Shown one piece after another: positions 1-13,369 of a stretch of DNA of 64,000 bases (its first letter is position 1; each line of letters starts with the position of its first letter). The translations under genes were made by a program, and so were the position numbers. This DNA is from Pipra filicauda (Eukaryota; Chordata; Aves; Passeriformes; Pipridae). The notes beneath the pieces are model-generated. The model ran no database searches. It saw nothing but the letters and a program-made list of their open reading frames with translations, and was not told the origin of the DNA. Where the stretch lies: the NCBI RefSeq assembly GCF_003945595.2, contig NW_024104365.1, positions 8,093,049-8,157,048 on the forward strand. The letters run 5' to 3'.

Positions 1-980
1 ACCTGAAGGAAAGAAAAACGTATATTTGGAGGAGACAAAAGAGGAGGGGAGGTGTTTTATTACGCTAGATGTCTTTTACAAGGGAAGTATTTTCAGCCAT
101 CTGCTCTAATTATTCCTCCTGTATTGGCCACCATCTTCATGCAACAATAGAAATAATTATCTCCTCAAGGGCAGAAAAAAAATATTTACAGAAACAAACA
201 AAAGTTGATTATTTTTAGCTCCTAGGGAAAAAAGAAACAAGCTACTTCTTAATGAAGGAGCAATTAGGAAGGTGGGTAGAACATCTATAATTAAACCAGA
301 CAAATTGGTGCAGGCTCCTCCCTCCTACACACACTTGAAAAGGATGCAAATGCATGTTATTTGCTACAGTCAGTGGAGTTAACAAGGAAAACACTACCCA
401 GTGCTCAAAGAAGCTAAACCTGTCTCTTGGCATCACCATCTGTCTTTCCTGCCTGTCACACCTCTAACCCTTTGACAAATTAGCTGAAAAATGCTCACCA
501 CAGCCATAAAATTATAGAATTTCAATTGGCATGGGTAGGTCTTCCTCTGTATAACCAGTATCCCTGAGCCAAGAATCATAGGACACTCTCTTATCCTGCT
601 GCTGTAAGAAGAGTCTTCTGCCTGCACTTCACAGCTCAGTGTTAAAAATGTGCTTTTTTCTACATAAACCAAAACCAAAAGAGGAATTTTGCAACAATCT
701 TTTAATTCCCAGCACTGAATAAGAATTTTGCTAACAGAGAGAATAAAGGCATATATGCAGCTTCATTGGAAAGATGGAATGGGGTCATCCCAAAGAGAAC
801 AGAAAATACCTTACATTGTGCAAAAAGTATAAACAGCTAGAAAAAATATTCTCTCTACCAGCAGCACAGTGCAACATCTTACTTTGTAGAGAAATATATG
901 GATTTAGAGTGCCACATGGAAATAAATATGATTTAACTGGCTGTGCTATGAAATCAATGAATAGACAGACTGAAGCTGGT

Positions 981-1150
981 CAAGGAACAGGCTGCCCAGT
1001 GAAGTGGTGGAATCATTATCCCTGGAAGTGTTCAAAAAGCATGTAGATGTGGCACCTGGGGACATGGTTTAGTGGTGGACCTGGCAGTGCTGGGTTAATG
1101 GTTGGACTCTATGATCTTGGAGGTCTTTTCCAACCTAAATGATTCCATGA
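981..1150 (+). mobile_element. CR1: CR1 LINE 3' fragment
   Basis: A 170-bp 3' end in the type whose tail reads (reverse) atcatttaggttggaaaa. It ends gattccatga, a degenerate form of the 8-bp CR1 terminal repeat. Confidence 0.9.
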
Positions 1151-1692
1151 TTTTTAAGGCTAATAATGCATGCAGAGATTCCCAAGTCTCCAAGCAGTCT
1201 TAGGAGAGAGGGTACGACATTCATTACAGGAGCACAGCAAACAACTACCAGGAAAGAGCTGCAAACCAGCACACTGTGAACCCTTCTTTACCCAGGAAAC
1301 TTCCCTCCCAATCCAAAAAGGCCAATTTCCACTACAGAAAAACAAACAAGCCAGACTGAGTTATCATTTTTTTGCAGGGTTTCTCTTACTCGTGCAGCAA
1401 TTCCAGAGAAGCTGCCTTCAAATATTTAAGTAGCCTGTACTGAGTTTCTTTGGAAATCAGAGAGCCAAAGCAGTCTAGTGGATGTTACAATGTGCTCAGC
1501 AACCCCATAAAGGACTTTCATCCACGTGCACATCACTACAGTACTCCAGCTTTGCCATTGATTGAGGCAATTCCAAGCTGGGTGTGAGAGAGTAGAAAGT
1601 GAAAGGAGAACCTCTGGAGAAGTTTGCAATGGAAAACCTACTTCCATCCTCTTAGCAAAAGCACCACATTCACCTTTATAATTTCTGTTTAA

Positions 1693-1925
1693 TAGAATAT
1701 CCTGAGTCAGAAGGGACCTACAAGGATCATCAGTCCAACTCCTGGCCCTGCTCAGCACTCCCCAATAATCCCAGCCTGTCCCTGAGAGCATTGTCCAAAT
1801 GCTCCTCTAGCTCTGTCAGCCTTGGTGCTGTGACCACTGCCCTGGGGAGCCTGTTCAGTGTCTGACTCTGGGAAAAGAACCTTTTCCTGATATCCAACCT
1901 AAACCTCCCCCAAGGTTCTGGTACC
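1693..1925 (-). mobile_element. CR1: CR1 LINE 3' fragment
   Basis: It begins agaatatcctgagtcag and continues through ggacctacaaggatcat, the diagnostic tail of the third CR1 type in this window. Body sequence runs to about 1925. Confidence 0.9.
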
Positions 1926-2475
1926 ATCTGGGAAATCCTTTGAAAGAAAAATGTGGCAAAACAGGGATCTTGTTTCAACTTTCCTGATTTCTCCTGATCT
2001 TCCCTCAAAGATGGGACAGTCTCTTAGCTTCCAGGATTTCGTCAGCTTTAGACCTTGAGAAATTCCTCACCCACTTCAATTCCATGTGATGATGGTCCTG
2101 AAAATAACATGATCTGATCACTGAGGTCCTTCTTTTCTGAGTGTCAGTGTTACAACAGTCCCTTTTGCCAGTTTACCACTGAGTTAATAGGTTTGTGGTT
2201 TTTAGATGTTGGTACAAAATGCCTTAACAAAACAGTGATGAATTTTACTAATGATCCAAAGACGTGAATGGAAGATGTCCCTTAAATTCATGTCATAGCA
2301 GAGACCACCCCTGGATAACCCTGTTGAGCATACACTGGTAGTCAAACTGGGCAACAAAGGTAAATAGATAATGGGACCATCTTCTTCTAGTTTCTGAAAT
2401 AAATGTTTTTAAAAAAATGGCAGAAATGGTTGTGCTTGAATCACAAATCACTAAGGAATTAGTCTTACACATATT

Positions 2476-2497
2476 AAAACAAACAAACAAACAAACC
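2476..2497. repeat. (AAAC)n microsatellite
   Basis: About five aaac units in a row. Confidence 0.9.
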
Positions 2498-3587
2498 ACC
2501 CCCAAAAACAACCAGAAGGAGAAAAGATATGCAGAGAACTATACACTGTGAAAAAAATGAATAATTTATGCCAAAAGACAACATTATTCCAAAGAAGACT
2601 GGAAGTAACTGCAGGTATGGCTAGGTATTTCCAGGGCTGGAAATGATCAGAATGCTTCTGACTATCCATGCACTGAGAGTTTGCAACAGGTTTCCAGAGG
2701 AGGTAGGAGATCAAACTCGGTTTTCCCTTATGAATTAACATGCTTGAAATGATTGCCTGGGATAGAACAAGCCTGGAACATAACCCAACAAACTATTTCC
2801 AAGCCCACCAGATGATATTTTTATTCCTATCTGCATTATCTGCTGCTGTGTAACTTCTCTTTACTCCTTACTCTAGCTTTAAAATGCAGGTGGTATTATC
2901 CTACTTAAGAGGGCCACATAACAGATCCTTAATTAAAGCCTCCTACAAACATTGAAACAACCAGGATCAGGGCTGGGCATGTGGCTGGACATGAAGTGCA
3001 CTATCCAATATCCCTATTTTTAATTGAGACTGGCTGTACCCTGACTTGGAAAAATAATATTTTCTCTTTTTTTTTCTTATTCATTTTAATTTTAGCTGTC
3101 CTAAAGGAATCTTTCCAGCTTCTGCTGAGTTACACAGGCACAAGAAGGGCAGAATCTGGCTAGGCATGTTCTCCATGGGACTGATGAATGACCCCAGTCT
3201 CTCCCCAACTATTACAGGATAAATCTGTTTACACACAAAAAATTGACCTGGGCTGGTAAGGTGGGACTAGAACCGGGAAACTGGCACGTCCCAGAGGTAA
3301 AAATGCATTTGCAGCCAACAGCATTAGTAACTCAAGACCATAAACAAGCCACAGTGTCATTAATTACTCAGACAGGGGCAGCCACAGAAGCAGTGAGAAG
3401 ACCCAAAAGCCAACTGTAAATAGTTCATCGAGCTGATTAGTTCAGAAAAAAAATGAGTGGGCAGTTTTGGAGGTCAAAGCCCATGGCACAAGTCAGTCTC
3501 AGGCCAATTTGCAACTGGACGATGGCATGAGAAACAGCTTAATTCTTGTAAAAAAAAATGAAGAAAAAAATCCCAAACATAAAACTA

Positions 3588-3614
3588 GCAAAACCTCTCA
3601 AAAAAACAACAACC

Positions 3615-3643
<29 letters not shown>
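3588..3643. repeat. A-rich tract with 29-base A run
   Basis: 3615-3643 is a pure A run, preceded by caaaaaaacaacaacc. CR1 has no poly(A) tail, so the run belongs to something else or arose by slippage. Confidence 0.9.
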
Positions 3644-3645
<2 letters not shown>

Positions 3646-4790
3646 TTTTTCCAGCAGGGGAGTAATCAACTGCAATTTCCAGGCACAGAAGGTAAAGTTC
3701 TTTGCGCCAGAGGTATTTAATTAAGGACATGGAGGATTAGTTAGATCTGATGGTGCTTTCATAGGGAGGGCACTGAAAAGACACTGCCATTGTGGGGTTG
3801 AATATCCCATGTGTAGCTCAAGTCATCTTCCTACACACAGGCAACAAAGCTCCCCCAAATTCAAGGTAAAATACCAAGCACTGGAGGGATATGAACACTA
3901 TTAATCCACTCCATAATTAAACAAACCATAAGACCCCTGGGAAGATCCTCGTCTATTTACCACACTCACGCGGGTACCAAGTGCTGCTTTTGGGTCTCTC
4001 GGGTTCTTTTGAGGGTTACACCGGCAGTTCAATCCTAAAATCAGAAATCCCAACTTCAAATATTGAGGAAAACACCGCGGAAGCAGAGGAAATGTCTTGG
4101 AGCACATGAAGAGCCCTGCTTCACAAAATGCAGTTTTTCTGTGTGGTGACTCCTGCTTAATTCACAAGAATCTTCTCTTATGTTCATTTATGGTCTGATA
4201 TTCAGAGACGGATTTTTTCAGTGGAAACTATCCCAGTGCAGAGTTTTAAGTCCAACTAGACTGAAAATCCTATGTGTGTAAATACACTGGGGAATTCATT
4301 GCAACCTTCCAGTTTGGATCAAACACAACTGCTTTTCCCTTTCCAGAGCACAGTTGAAGAGCACATATAATTTAGACATCTCCCTAAACCAGTGATTTCT
4401 CAAACGATGGAGGGTTTCTGAGACAAATTAAAAACAGCAATTTAATGGTAATGAGAAAATTGCAACATCAAGTTGTTTACACAAGCAGGATCACCAAGCC
4501 TGGTGACTGTGTCAGCCTCTGCAGTGCTCACTGTGCAAATATTGTCTCACAATTGAATGATCTTGAGTTACACTGACTAATCTGAGAGCAAACATTGCAA
4601 ATGCAAAGATTAGCTTAACAATTTTCTAACCACCTGCAGGAAAAGAAATCAAATTATGCGATTATGTGCCAGCAAGAAGGATTTCTGAATGGGCACTACA
4701 GTAAATGGAGTGGGAAGAATGGGGCTGGTCCACCCCAATAGCGTCAGTGAAAGTTGATGATGGGTTTTTTGGATAAGGCAGAAAGATAAA

Positions 4791-5025
4791 CAGAATCACA
4801 AAGTGTTTGTGTAGAAAAGGACCTCTGTAGATCATCTAGTTCAATCCTCCTGCCAGGACAGGATCACCTGAAACAGGTGACACTGGAACACAGCCAGGTG
4901 GGTTTGGAATGTTTCCAGAGAGGGAGGCTCCAAGACCACCCTCAGCAGCCTGTTCCAGTGCTCTTCACCCTCAATGTAAAGAAGTTCTTCCTCATGTTGA
5001 GGTGGAACTTTTGGTGGTTTAGAAC
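4791..5025 (-). mobile_element. CR1: CR1 LINE 3' fragment, diverged
   Basis: Reads agaatcaca... aaaaggacctctgtagatca, then a CR1 body with cagcctgttccagtgctct. It is more diverged than most copies and of an uncertain subtype. Confidence 0.8.
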
Positions 5026-5515
5026 CCTTTGTAAGAGTCTCAAAACAGCTGAGAAGGTCAGGGCACTGATGTGGGATCCAACCCCTTTAAGACAGCTCCA
5101 ATGGGAATATGGGGAATACAAACCATCTCAACTGCAAGCCTGGCCTGGAGGGGGTTTGCAGTGATTTACCAGGCAAAGACTGGGAAGTGCTGTGAAGAGG
5201 AAAAACACTGTGTGTAGACTACAACTTGGTATGTCCTATGCATAAAATAAAGCAGAAAGAGAGCAAAACCACACAATCCAAGGATAAACATTTTTACTGC
5301 CTTGGTGCATACACTCCTCCACAGCCAAAGCAGCAGGTCCACTGAAGTGACAGCTACTGGGCACAACCATCAACCCAGGGTGGGATGTGATACAGACCAG
5401 CAGTGTCCAAAGTTACCCCTCTCCAAAATCTGCACCCTTACTCCAGTGCAGTGTCCTGAGTAGGGATAGAGAAGTTACTAAAGTCTTCACTTCATCTGTC
5501 TGAAGGGAAGTCCTG

Positions 5516-5568
5516 AAGGTTAGAAATTATCTTTTTCAACCTTAATGGCTCTGTGATTCTATGATTCT
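5516..5568 (+). mobile_element. CR1: CR1 LINE tail remnant
   Basis: Only the last 50 bases remain, ending ctctgtgattctatgattct with two terminal repeat units. Confidence 0.7.
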
Positions 5569-5828
5569 GACTGCCTTGGCACACTTTAGTTGTAACCATC
5601 ACCCTCAGCACTTGGAGCCAGGGTCTGCCATCCAGCTACTGAAAACAACACAGATAACTTGAGGGAAACAGTGTAGGAGAGGGTGTTCTTAGCAGCAGGG
5701 TGGTGCAACCCTCAGGTCAGAATCTGTCCCCCAAAGCTGAATCTGCATCACAGGGGATAACAGCAGGTGTAACACGAGTGTAAAGGGCTTGGCCAGCAGC
5801 AGAGGTACAGTCAGTTCTCTGAGGTGTA

Positions 5829-6160
5829 TCATAAGAATGGGAATGGTTTGGGTTGGAAGAGACCTTAAAGATCTCATTCCAATCCCCTTCCATGAACTGG
5901 GACACCTTCCACTATTCCAGGTTGCTCTAAGCCCCATCCAACATGGTCTTGGATACTTACAGGGATGGGGCAGCCACAACCTCTCTGAGCAACCTATTCC
6001 AGGGCCTCACCACCCTCACAGGGAAGAATTTCTTCCTAATATCTAATCTAAACCTGCTCTATTTCAGTTGGAAGCCATTCCTCCTCGTCCTGTCACTCCA
6101 TGCCCGTGTGAAAAGTCCCTCTCCAGCCTTTCTGTAAGACCCCTTTAGGTACTGAAAGGA
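5829..6160 (-). mobile_element. CR1: CR1 LINE 3' fragment
   Basis: 330 bp with tail tggtttgggttggaagaga and body through the ctctccagcc segment. It is a relatively long and well-preserved copy. Confidence 0.93.
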
Positions 6161-8158
6161 TCATTTCCCCTTGCTTATGTTGTACTACAGGGATGAAGGA
6201 TTTGGGTCTCTCAGCAGCTACTGAGACCGTCCTGCTCCTGCAGAAGTGTGTGGCAGTGACCAGCAGTGCTGGTGTCAGACTTCTGCAGTGGAGAGAACCC
6301 TGAACCTGCCCCTCAGGTAGAGAGTTTCCCTCTGCACAGCTGTTATTTCAGTAATGTGAGCTTTTTAAACAGCTCAGCCCAATCTGCGAGCTTTCAGAGC
6401 CCGCTTTCAAACCCAATGTCCTGTTTAGTTTTAGCACATCAACAACATGCTGCCTTAGCCTATCTGTGTGCATTATCTGCTGCCATAATGTATCATGGAC
6501 TGAACTACAGCATCATTACAGGTAAGTGCTCAGGTTTAAATGCAAACATAATTGCATAATGTGGTACAGCCAGGAAGAATAATGCAGGAAATAGAGCCAG
6601 CTCCATCTGATAGTGCAATCTGACTGGAACGCCGGCCGTTCGGATCAAAGGCACAGCCCAGACGGGGCAACCAAGAATAAAAGTGCTTTGTGGTATCTTT
6701 ATTGTCATCTTCAAAAACACTTATCTGCCACAAAGGTAAAAAGGTGAAGATGGGACTCATACAGAAAAGGTCACATAAGCAATAGGGTAACACTGGGTTA
6801 GGAGGGTTAGGAAGATGTCACGCCTTAGCAAAGGCTACCTTTGCACAGTCACTCCAAGCTGAATTTGGCAATTCCTAATGGGAATCTGAGTATTAAGTGG
6901 CATTTAGAAGACTGGGAATACCCATTTCCCTGCAGTCAGGGGTGTCAGTTTAATTGTGATAAATCCAGATGAAGTCTCAGACCCTACTGTGCAAGGAGCT
7001 GCATAAACAAGGGAGAACATTCCTGACACAAGACGCCTTCCACATGAGAACATGTCTGCAGCAGATATGTACACTTTAAAACATTTATTTTGTATAGTTA
7101 AAAATAGAACTGATTCTCAGTGGAACAGTGCTTTCATCTATTTAATTTATTTTCTTGTTTCAGTAGTTTGAGCTCACGGTGTCAGCAGGGGTGCAGACAG
7201 CACCACAACACAAGTCAGATGGCAGCTGAAGTCAATTTAGTGCACTATGTACTGAATGAGAATGCCTCTGCTGGAGAGAGAATCACACACACCATGGGAC
7301 AGTAGCCACTCTTGTAATTTCAAGAGGTTTTAGCCCAAACTTCATTCAAACCAGACAACAAGATGAGAGTTAGCGTGAGAGACAACAGCTCGACCAACAC
7401 ACTTCACTCTGAACTGAGGAACCTTGGAGCTGAAAGCACAAACTGCTGCTGTTTGAGCTGTAAAGCCACTCCTCTGTCTCAAAGGGCTATGACAGCTCAT
7501 CTTTGTTGGAAATGCAGATCCCCTGCAATAATGTGCACTCCATGGCTTTCACTGCTGCCCTGCCACATTTGTCTGTCCTTAAATCTATTGTCAGGATGTA
7601 AGATCCAGGGCCTCTTTACCCAAAAATCCCTGATGGTGCATCCTTAACCCAGTATCTGAATGCACTCAAGTGCTAAGGGATGCAGATGTGTGCCTGGTAC
7701 CATATTCCAAAGGCGGATTTAATTTTGGGAAGAGATGGGCACTGTACTAGTGCACATACCCAAATGAGGATGTATGTCCAGAAGGAGGATGTGCCTCGGT
7801 CCAAACACAAAAAGCCCCATCCACTGCTAGTTCGGACCACTCGGAGGAGCTTTCCCAAAAATTGTTACCCCATTGTACCTGCCTTCGAGTCCCTCAGGTA
7901 TCTGGCAGTCCAGAAACTACCTCTTCCAGATCTGAAAATGAACACTGGCTTGGGGCCATGCCAGTGACCAGCATTTGCAGTCCTTTCTGCATGGAAAATC
8001 CTAATTTCTGCAACATTCCCTGGGCAATCATGACTTTAAAGCCGCATTTTTACCTCCAGTGGCTCCATTCCCTGACGCACCCCAATAGGACTCACAAAAA
8101 GTCACTGCAGAGCAACATGGACTGCCCAGCTTCTTCTGAAACTGTTCATGTCAGGGTA

Positions 8159-8390
8159 TCACAGAATCATAGAATGGTTTGGGTTGGAAGGGACCTTAAA
8201 GACCACCTCATTCCAACCCCCTTCCACAGACAGAGACACCTTGCACTATCCCAGGTTGCTCCAAGCCCCGTCCAACCTGGCCTTTTAACACTTCCAGGGA
8301 TGGGGCAGCCTCAGCTTTTCTGGGTAACCCCGGGGCCTCACCACTCTCCCAGGGAAGATTTTCTTCCTAATATCTGATCTAAACCTACCA
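8159..8390 (-). mobile_element. CR1: CR1 LINE 3' fragment
   Basis: The tail tcacagaatcatagaatgg followed by gtttgggttggaagggac is close to consensus. It ends near the taatatctgatctaaacct segment. Confidence 0.95.
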
Positions 8391-10746
8391 TAGAAACGTC
8401 CATACTGCCTTGCTGTGCCTGCCTTCATGGGTTTGCTGGTGAGCTCAGGGAAAATCTTTCTTCAACACTGAAAGCAAAAACTGCACGTTCCACTCATCCA
8501 ACACAGGTTAAGGCAGGAGGAAAAACAGCAAATAAATGTGAATTGCAGAATGAAAGAGAAGGAATGTGTGTGAAAGAGGGAGAACCATAACACCTAAGTG
8601 GGTGAAGCTGAACCTGACCCTTGATCAGAATCCCAGACCCTAAAAAGATGTGTGAAAGCAGGAAAATAAATCAACAAGAAAAACAGCAATCCCTTTCCTC
8701 AATTTTATTTGAGGAAGTTCAAATTTACCCAGCCCCTCGCAAACTGTCTTTGGCTAAAATCACCACTAACGAGCTCTGACACTTGAAATTTAACTGAATA
8801 TGAGCTAACAGCTCCCAGCCCTCCACCACCCATGGAGTTAACTGGGAATATTTTGTTAAAACCATGGACGGGGCTAAACTGACTCTTTATTGAGAAGACA
8901 CAGCGTTCACGGGGAAATGTTTATTGCATCCACTTCACCTGATGCTTCCCTGCCCTGGCACGTCTGCTTTTCTTCTCAGGGACCACAGAGCCCTCAGTCC
9001 CCTCCACCCCTTCCAATCGCTGGGGTAATTATTTGCTGTTTTTTACGAGGTTGCCTTACGATCCCTTAATGAAGTCCTTTGCTCTGAAGCTATTCAGGAG
9101 GACAGATTGGACACGAGGGGTTTCCACTTAGGGAGCTGCCAATCAGGGGAAGGTGCCCAGCATTTAGCAGGCAGTTGTTAAGTCAGTCTATCACCCGGCT
9201 ATTACAGGCTCATCATGAAAACAGCTTGCTTTTAGTGGCAATCACATAAAATTAACCCTTTCCTTAAAGACAAAAGGAAGCCTCCAGCAGATTCTTTGTT
9301 GCCCAATGCTTGAACACTGGATTTCCCTCGTGCTGCAGCAATTTTTTTTTTAAATTTATTAATAAACACTCTATAGACTTAAATACTACAGCATTTTTTT
9401 TGTCCTTTAACTGTACACCCAGTTCACATTTTTAGTCTAAGCTAAACCTTGTGAGCAATAATAACAAAATCAGAAAAAAATATCAAACTTCAAAAAATCC
9501 AACACAACAAATACTATTTGTTCTGACTCTACTCTTTACTCTAAACTCTGTGCAGGGAAGAGATCACTACACAAGACAATTATCTTTCCATCACTACCAG
9601 TGCTTTATCACAAGACCAAACTTTTCAGGCTTTTTTTGCCCTCAGGATTTATCCACTTTTTTTTCAAAGAAGAAAAACATAACTCTGTCCTCCTCCCACA
9701 CACTTTATCCAAGGCATCTTCTCACTTCTTGTGGATTGGATGGGACACCTGACACTGCCCTCATGGTTAGAGGGCAGGCCAGGCGCCAAACTCAGAGCTT
9801 TAGAGTTACTTCCTTATAGAAGGTGTGTAACCCAGCACCCACTTCACTAAATGCCATAAACAACAGAGGCATCACACAGGGTTCAGGCATAGCCTCCAAC
9901 CTCACAAAAACATTGCAGAGGCAGAAAGAGGAGATCCTGCTGCTCTGCAACCCATGGCTCACAATAACCAGCCCATCTGAGGTCCTGCCCCATATCCTGC
10001 CAGTGCTTATCCAAAAGAGTCAATGTCCCTGAGGATTTGTTGGCCCTGTGTTACCTGCAGCAAGTTTTTCTTCTCTGTAAAAATCTGTGAATAAGCCACT
10101 GGTAACTAGGAGTGACTTGAAGGAACACAGAGCCACCATGACACCTGACCCATACCAACTCATGTGTAGGCCCAGCATTTTGAAAGATTAAATAGCAGGG
10201 AGACATCATCTCCATCCATGGTCCAACAACATCAAGGGCCCCTCCAGTGTTCCCACTCTGGCCAACACGGCACTACTAAAGTCCCCCAACTTTCAATAAA
10301 GGGTAACCACATGTCCAGTCTTTGGTAGGCTCCAGAAATATTTGGGTAGTGTTTGGAGGTAGGACAATGACTCTGCTACACCGAAGACTCCTGTGGGGAC
10401 CATCAAGCTCACGGTGTTGTTCTGTTTGGGACTGGGGAGAGGAAACAAGCCAGATGGTGATGCAGAGTCCTGTGCTAGTGACACAAGTGTCTGAAAGGCC
10501 ACATCTGTATCCCACATCACACCACTCGAAGGACAAGACCATCAGATGTGTTAAGCCATGCTCCAGTGCAGAACAAGTCTGGGCTATGTGTGCCTCCAAG
10601 TTGCTCAGCCCTTTTCCAGTTAAATTCAAGATGGGCAGATGGAGGAGGCTTAAGGCTTCCCTTTGACTTCACCCAGAGCCCAAGGCTGGACACCCAGCAT
10701 GGTGCCAGGCATCAAATACTCCCAGTGCCTCCCCCAGACTGAGACA

Positions 10747-10844
10747 AGGCCAGGTTGGACGGGGCTTTGAGCAACCTGGTCTAGTGGAAGGACCTAGATG
10801 ATCTTTAAGGTCTCTTCCAATCCAAACCATTCTATGATTCTTTG
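10747..10844 (+). mobile_element. CR1: CR1 LINE 3' end, short
   Basis: 98 bp ending ccaaaccattctatgattct with two intact terminal repeat units. Confidence 0.93.
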
Positions 10845-11308
10845 AGACCAAGTCCCACAGACAGAGAACCAGTGCCATGGTTTCAAACACGGACAATCCC
10901 TCCCCCTCCAAAACTGCCTAAACACCAAAGGAGTCAATTAGAGTCTCTGTCATAATTAAACAGAAAAGTAGCAGCAAGACTCTGTGCAAGAGCCTGGGAG
11001 CAAATGGAGAGAACATGTGCCTGCAGTCCCTCGGAAAGGCTTCCCCACACCCTCCTGACCTTATTTCAAACCTTCCCTTTGTGTGGGATGGGAAAGATTT
11101 GCTTTCTGTTCCCTGGAGGAGCACCTTCAAAATGACACTTTTCACTCTGAATCTGCGTTTCTCTGAAGGGTTGGGAGCAGGAATAAATGAAAGGGGGAGA
11201 AAGAAGACAGTTCTTATTAAACCACTCTGTGCAATCAACTCTGATCTCACACAGGGCTGTTCAAATGTGAGTGGAAAGGCTTTGGAGTGCTGTGGGTTAC
11301 AGGAGATT

Positions 11309-11374
11309 GGCATCCCATCCTGGGGATAATGGCATCCCATCCAGGGCAGAAGGGCATTCCATCCTGGGGATAGC
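11309..11374. repeat. 22-bp minisatellite, three copies
   Basis: Units start at 11309, 11331 and 11353 and share ggcatcccatcc. Units 1 and 3 are nearly identical (ggca/gt tcccatcctggggata). Confidence 0.9.
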
Positions 11375-11687
11375 TTCCAATGCACCTCTAAGAGCATCAC
11401 TGAGTGGTGGGGAGAAAAGGGCTCCCTGGAAAGTCACAGCTTAGGAAGCAATCTCCTTAGAGACACCAGAAAGAAGGTGGGATTGAAAATAAAAACAACA
11501 AAAGGCTGTTTACAATGGGAAAAAAATAAAGAAAGTTACTATTCAGTCTTTCATTTTTGATCTGAGAGCAGGAGAGGAAAGAGTTAAACCTCAAATCAGG
11601 AAGCAAAAAGTTAAAGGAAAATAAAACCACACCACAAGCACATCTCTTAAATTTCCCATTGCAGCCCAAGGCCGAACCCATTAAAGG

Positions 11688-11724
<37 letters not shown>

Positions 11725-11752
11725 AAAAAGGAAGAAAGAAAAAAAATTAGAA
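11688..11752. repeat. Poly(A)/purine tract
   Basis: A 35-base A run (11688-11722), then gaaaaaaggaagaaagaaa-like purine sequence. Confidence 0.92.
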
Positions 11753-11810
11753 AAACAGAGAAGCAATTCTGTCTATCCTTTCGTCACACACCTAGCAGCC
11801 ACTTTTTTCT

Positions 11811-11831
11811 ATTATTTATTTATTTATTTAC
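11811..11831. repeat. (ATTT)n microsatellite
   Basis: Five units, attatttatttatttattta. Confidence 0.9.
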
Positions 11832-11900
11832 CTCACCCTTTACAAAAACAAGGCCCTTATTTTCTCATTTAGTCCTACAGAGGTTGTCCTCCTAGAATGA

Positions 11901-11956
11901 CCTTTTTTTCTTTCTCTCTCTCCCCTCCTCTCTTTCTTCCTCCCCCCTCCTCCTCG
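11901..11956. repeat. Polypyrimidine tract
   Basis: About 55 bases of almost pure C/T, including tctctctctcccctcctct. It lies about 150 bp from the purine tract at 11688. Confidence 0.9.
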
Positions 11957-12978
11957 CTGCCTCCAGGCCATTGCCCTCATGCCAGTAACTAGATAACACA
12001 CTCTATCAGAGATTTTTTAAAAAATCATTGCAAAGGCACTAGGGCTGATAGTGGCATCAATCCTAGGCTGACACGGGCTCGGGTCAACCATTTATCTCTT
12101 CACATTGCCTGTGGTTACTGGGGAGGCCATCTTGGTTCTCTACATCTTAACAACCTTGCACTGGTACCTCTCTGCTCCGGTAGCATCTGCACCCCAACAC
12201 TGGCTCAGTGGGTTTATTTTCCTTAGTTTTTTATGGACTGCTCCACTTCCTTTCTGTGAAGCTTGGTGTGTTTCATTGCATTCCCCACCTCCTTCTGAAA
12301 ATGACACTGTTACCAAGATATCAGGTTAAGAAAACAGGGAATTTCAAGATACCAGGCTGTTAAAAGTGCACATTTATGAAAATACACACAAAATATTAAA
12401 GAGTTTCATCTAGTCCTACTCCTCATGTCCCATCCTGCATGACATGGCTATTTTTGACCAAAGAATTTAGGAACCCTACTCACAGCCCAAGGCACCATAA
12501 AGTCATGTTCTATCAGGATACTCACTAACAAGTCAAACAAAAGCATTCCCAAGCCCCAGTAAGATGTGATCCTTATGGTCAGATAAAGGGTACTGGTGTT
12601 TTGCACTCTCTAAAGGGATACACAGGAATAAAATATTATGTTGTATTATAATTCTCCCTCAAGTGGAGAAGAGGGCAGCTGTTTTATTAACCCCCTCCAA
12701 ACAAACTCCATATCTAGCTGGAACATGTTCTGTCGCTTCCCCTGTAAGTTTTACTGCTCCAAGACAAGGAAGGTGAAAAGGTCAGACTTGAAGTGCCCTC
12801 TAACATCCATGTCCAAAACATGATGATGCAGGACAAATGGAACTGCTTCTTCCCTTCCACCAAGGGGGAGGGAGCACAAATCTGACTTCTACCAGCACGG
12901 GGTACCAGGACTCATTCACAGGCTCCCACTCAGACCAGGATGAGGCCATCCTCACAGGCAGCATGTTTCATCCATACC

Positions 12979-13118
12979 CCATTCCTGGAAGTATTCAAGA
13001 CCAGGCTGGATGGGGCCCTGATCAACCTGGGATAGTGGAAGGTGACCCTGCCCATGCCAGGAGTTTGGAATGAGATGATCTTTAAGGTCCCTTCCATTCC
13101 AAACCATTCTATGGTTTG
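12979..13118 (+). mobile_element. CR1: CR1 LINE 3' end
   Basis: 140 bp from attcctggaagtattcaaga to aaaccattctatggttt. Confidence 0.93.
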
Positions 13119-13329
13119 ACATCAGTCCTGCTGTGAACAATAAAGTAACAGCCCTTTATGTCCAGAGTGCTCTGGGCTTCCAGAGAGCCTTTCATGCCCC
13201 CCAAAGGCTGCCTAGGATTTGCCAACTTTGTAAAGTACCAAATATCTCCAGTGGTTGAAGCTATGTCATCTACTTCCTCACCTTTAAATCTTGTGATATC
13301 CAGACAGATGGTAAAGCAGGGGGAAAAAA

Positions 13330-13369
13330 TGGCAAAAAAAAAGAAAGAAAAAAAAAAAAGAAGGAAAGG
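13330..13369. repeat. A-rich tract
   Basis: Reads ggcaaaaaaaaagaaagaaa followed by more A. Simple purine sequence just right of a CR1 copy. Confidence 0.85.

Noticed and set aside
3969..4107. Minus-strand frame ending at a good donor (cccgc|gtgagt)
   Set aside because: No fibrocystin or G8 similarity. The frame that would give the required phase has a stop about 50 bp upstream.
7862..8377. 171-codon plus-strand ORF
   Set aside because: Its second half is antisense CR1 sequence, and no protein family is recognisable in the rest.
9451..9819. 122-codon plus-strand ORF with a hydrophobic stretch near its start (possible small secreted protein)
   Set aside because: Codon use is AT-rich and intron-like, there is no start context and no family match.
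10918..11400. 160-codon minus-strand ORF
   Set aside because: It covers the 22-bp minisatellite and has no recognisable domain or splice context.
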